DNA of 6,504 nt from Actinomycetota bacterium (lineage in GTDB: Bacteria > Actinomycetota > UBA4738 > G016210805): the NCBI GenBank assembly GCA_016210805.1, contig JACQTL010000339.1, forward strand, positions 1 through 6,504, written 5' to 3'. Below the pieces are notes generated by a model. It searched no databases. It had not been told where the DNA came from and was given only the letters and a program-made list of their open reading frames with translations. The position numbers and the translations under genes were made by a program. Numbering within the stretch: the first letter of the stretch is position 1; the number at the start of each line of letters is the position of its first letter. Shown here piece after piece: positions 5,232 through 6,504 of this stretch.

Positions 5232-5897
5232 CTAGGCCGGGACGAGCCGGTCGAGCGCCTCGGGGAGGCCCGAGAGGTCCCCGAGCTCGTCCGCCCGGGG
5301 GAGGTCGCTCGATTCCCCCCGCCGGTTGATCCAGACGGCCGCGATGGCCAGCTCGGCGCACGGCGCCAGGTCGTGGAAGGCGCTCTGGGCCACGTGCACG
5401 TGCCGGGCGGGGTCGGGCATCGCCCTGTACCGGAAGGCCCGCCAGTGCCCGTGGGCCGGCTTGTACGAGCCGGCCTCGGCCGCGGTCACCGTGACGTCCA
5501 CGGGGACGCCGATCCGCTCGATCGAGGCGGCCAGGAGGTCGGGGTCGGTGTTCGATAAGATCCCCAGCCGCCACCCCCGCCGGCGGAGCTCCTCCAGCGC
5601 CGCCGGCACCTCGGGGAACGGCGGCCACGATGGCAGGGACGCGCCCAGGGCGTCGGCCTCGCCGGGCGGCACCGGGACCCGCCGCTCGTCGGCCAGGGCC
5701 GCCAGGGCGATCGACATCACCTCGCGGTACGGGATGGCCGCCCCCCGCTGGATCTCGGGCTCGAGCTCGTGGTACTCGAAAAGGAGCGCCTCGCGATCGT
5801 CACCGGGGAACAGCCTGGCCAGCTGGTCCCCGATCCCCCGGTCCCAGTCGATCAGGGTGCCGTAGCAGTCGAACGTCGCCCAACGCTCGTCGGACAC
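5232..5897 (-). CDS. HAD-superfamily hydrolase, haloacid dehalogenase type II-like
   Basis: A 221-residue HAD protein with a helical cap of subfamily I type. Motif I is FDCYGTLID with nucleophile Asp10; the usual second Asp is Tyr12, as in L-2-haloacid dehalogenases. Motif II is LSNTD (Ser115), motif III is YKPAHGHW (Lys146), and motif IV is HVAQSAFHD (Asp176) followed by AVWINRRGE, another feature shared with that group. However, the positions matching Ser175 and Asn177 of the L-DEX enzyme appear to be Gln171 and Ala173, and I see no clear match for its substrate-binding Arg41 (the region reads EYHELEPEIQ). A true dehalogenase activity is therefore doubtful; an uncharacterised hydrolase or phosphatase is as likely. 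The GTG start at 5895-5897 is the earliest available and lies 13 bp after the ftsH stop, with no clear ribosome binding site, suggesting read-through expression from ftsH. Confidence 0.9.
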   Translation of the reverse strand: MSDERWATFDCYGTLIDWDRGIGDQLARLFPGDDREALLFEYHELEPEIQRGAAIPYREVMSIALAALADERRVPVPPGEADALGASLPSWPPFPEVPAALEELRRRGWRLGILSNTDPDLLAASIERIGVPVDVTVTAAEAGSYKPAHGHWRAFRYRAMPDPARHVHVAQSAFHDLAPCAELAIAAVWINRRGESSDLPRADELGDLSGLPEALDRLVPA

Positions 5898-5910
5898 CGC
5901 GGGGCGCCGG

Positions 5911-6504
5911 TCAGTCGATGGCCTTGCCGTTGCCGCGCTGGAACCGCTCGCTGCGGCGGGCCACGGCGATCCCGGTCCCCGGCGAGGTCCCCTCGCGCTG
6001 GGCGCGCTTCATCACGCCGTCGAGGAGGGTGATGATCTCCTCCTTCTCGAGGGTCTCCTTCTCGACCAGGGCCTCGGCCAGCGCGTCGAGCGACGGCCGG
6101 TGCTCCGTGAGGATCTCCAGGGCCTCGTCGTGCGCCTCGTCGATCAGCCGGCGGATCTCGGTGTCGATCTCGAACGCCACCTGGTCCGAGTAGTCGGGGT
6201 GGGAGGCGAAGTCCCGGCCCAGGAACACCTCGCCCTGCTTCTGCCCCAGGGTCAGCGGGCCGAGCACGTCGGACATCCCGTACTCCGTGACCATCTGGCG
6301 GGCGATCTTCGTGGCCCGGTCCAGGTCGTTCTGGGCGCCCGTGGTGATGTCGCCGAACACGAGCTCCTCGGCCACCCGGCCTCCGAGGAGCATGGCCAGC
6401 TCGTCGATCATCTCCTCCCTGGTGACCAGGACCTTGTCCTCCATCGGCAGGGTCAGCGTGTACCCCAGGGCCCGGCCCCGGGAGATCACGGTGACCTTGT
6501 GAAC
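5911..6504 (-). CDS. ftsH: ATP-dependent zinc metalloprotease FtsH, C-terminal part (runs off right edge)
   Basis: The last 197 residues of FtsH, the membrane-bound hexameric AAA+ protease that degrades unneeded or damaged membrane and soluble proteins. The fragment opens with VHKVTVISRGRALGYTLTLP, which directly follows the HEAGH zinc motif in the family; that motif, the AAA module and the membrane segments lie outside the window. Visible landmarks are LGGRVAEELVFGDITTGAQN followed by DLDRAT (fragment residues 40-65), where Asp60 corresponds to the third zinc ligand, then MVTEYGMSDVLGP (71-83), EVFLGRDF (92-99) and the helical tail with ETLEKEEI (150-157). The C-terminus ends shortly after the peptidase domain with a short Gly/Arg-rich tail. 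The frame continues to the right edge, so the in-frame GTG near 6489 is internal, not a start. It probably heads the transcript that contains the HAD gene. Confidence 0.97.
   Translation of the reverse strand, partial: VHKVTVISRGRALGYTLTLPMEDKVLVTREEMIDELAMLLGGRVAEELVFGDITTGAQNDLDRATKIARQMVTEYGMSDVLGPLTLGQKQGEVFLGRDFASHPDYSDQVAFEIDTEIRRLIDEAHDEALEILTEHRPSLDALAEALVEKETLEKEEIITLLDGVMKRAQREGTSPGTGIAVARRSERFQRGNGKAID

Noticed and set aside
5140..5628. Upstream extension of the 45-residue frame to about 208 codons
   Set aside because: The extension overlaps the HAD gene antisense-free but out of frame on the same strand, has no conserved motif, and only the ATG at 5139 has a ribosome binding site.

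Overview
The window is very GC-rich (roughly 70% by eye), with tightly packed genes, several GTG and TTG starts, and a TANNNT -10 box placed for a leaderless transcript. With an ftsH/folE/folP neighbourhood and a PPOX-type flavin/F420 oxidoreductase start, this points to an actinobacterial chromosome (Actinomycetota, possibly a deep or uncultured branch). The taxonomic call is inference from style and gene content. I see no phage, transposon, CRISPR or RNA genes.

Layout, left to right. A minus-strand block (1-1927) reads, in transcription order: folP (dihydropteroate synthase), an alpha/beta hydrolase with an aspartate nucleophile, and the start of a PPOX-family protein that runs off the left edge. 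These three genes overlap end to start (TTGA overlap, then a 14-nt overlap), so they look co-translated. A plus-strand block (1960-4313) carries a membrane-anchored GAF/SpoIIE-type PP2C phosphatase and a small DksA/TraR zinc-finger protein, separated by about 236 bp of non-coding DNA. A second minus-strand block (4327-6504) reads, in transcription order: the 3' third of ftsH (entering from the right edge), a HAD-family hydrolase, a 45-residue orphan protein with a strong ribosome binding site, and folE (GTP cyclohydrolase I).

folE and folP act on the same pathway: folE commits GTP to pterin synthesis and folP joins the pterin to p-aminobenzoate. In many actinobacteria ftsH, folE, folP, folB and folK are adjacent. 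Here the order and direction ftsH > folE > folP is kept, but a HAD gene and a mini-gene lie between ftsH and folE, an oppositely oriented signalling pair lies between folE and folP, and a hydrolase plus PPOX gene occupy the place after folP where folB/folK often sit. The most notable points are this broken-up folate cluster, the orphan 45-residue gene, a zinc finger whose fourth ligand position is Asp, and a probable leaderless folE promoter. Nothing here clearly forms a new multi-gene system.
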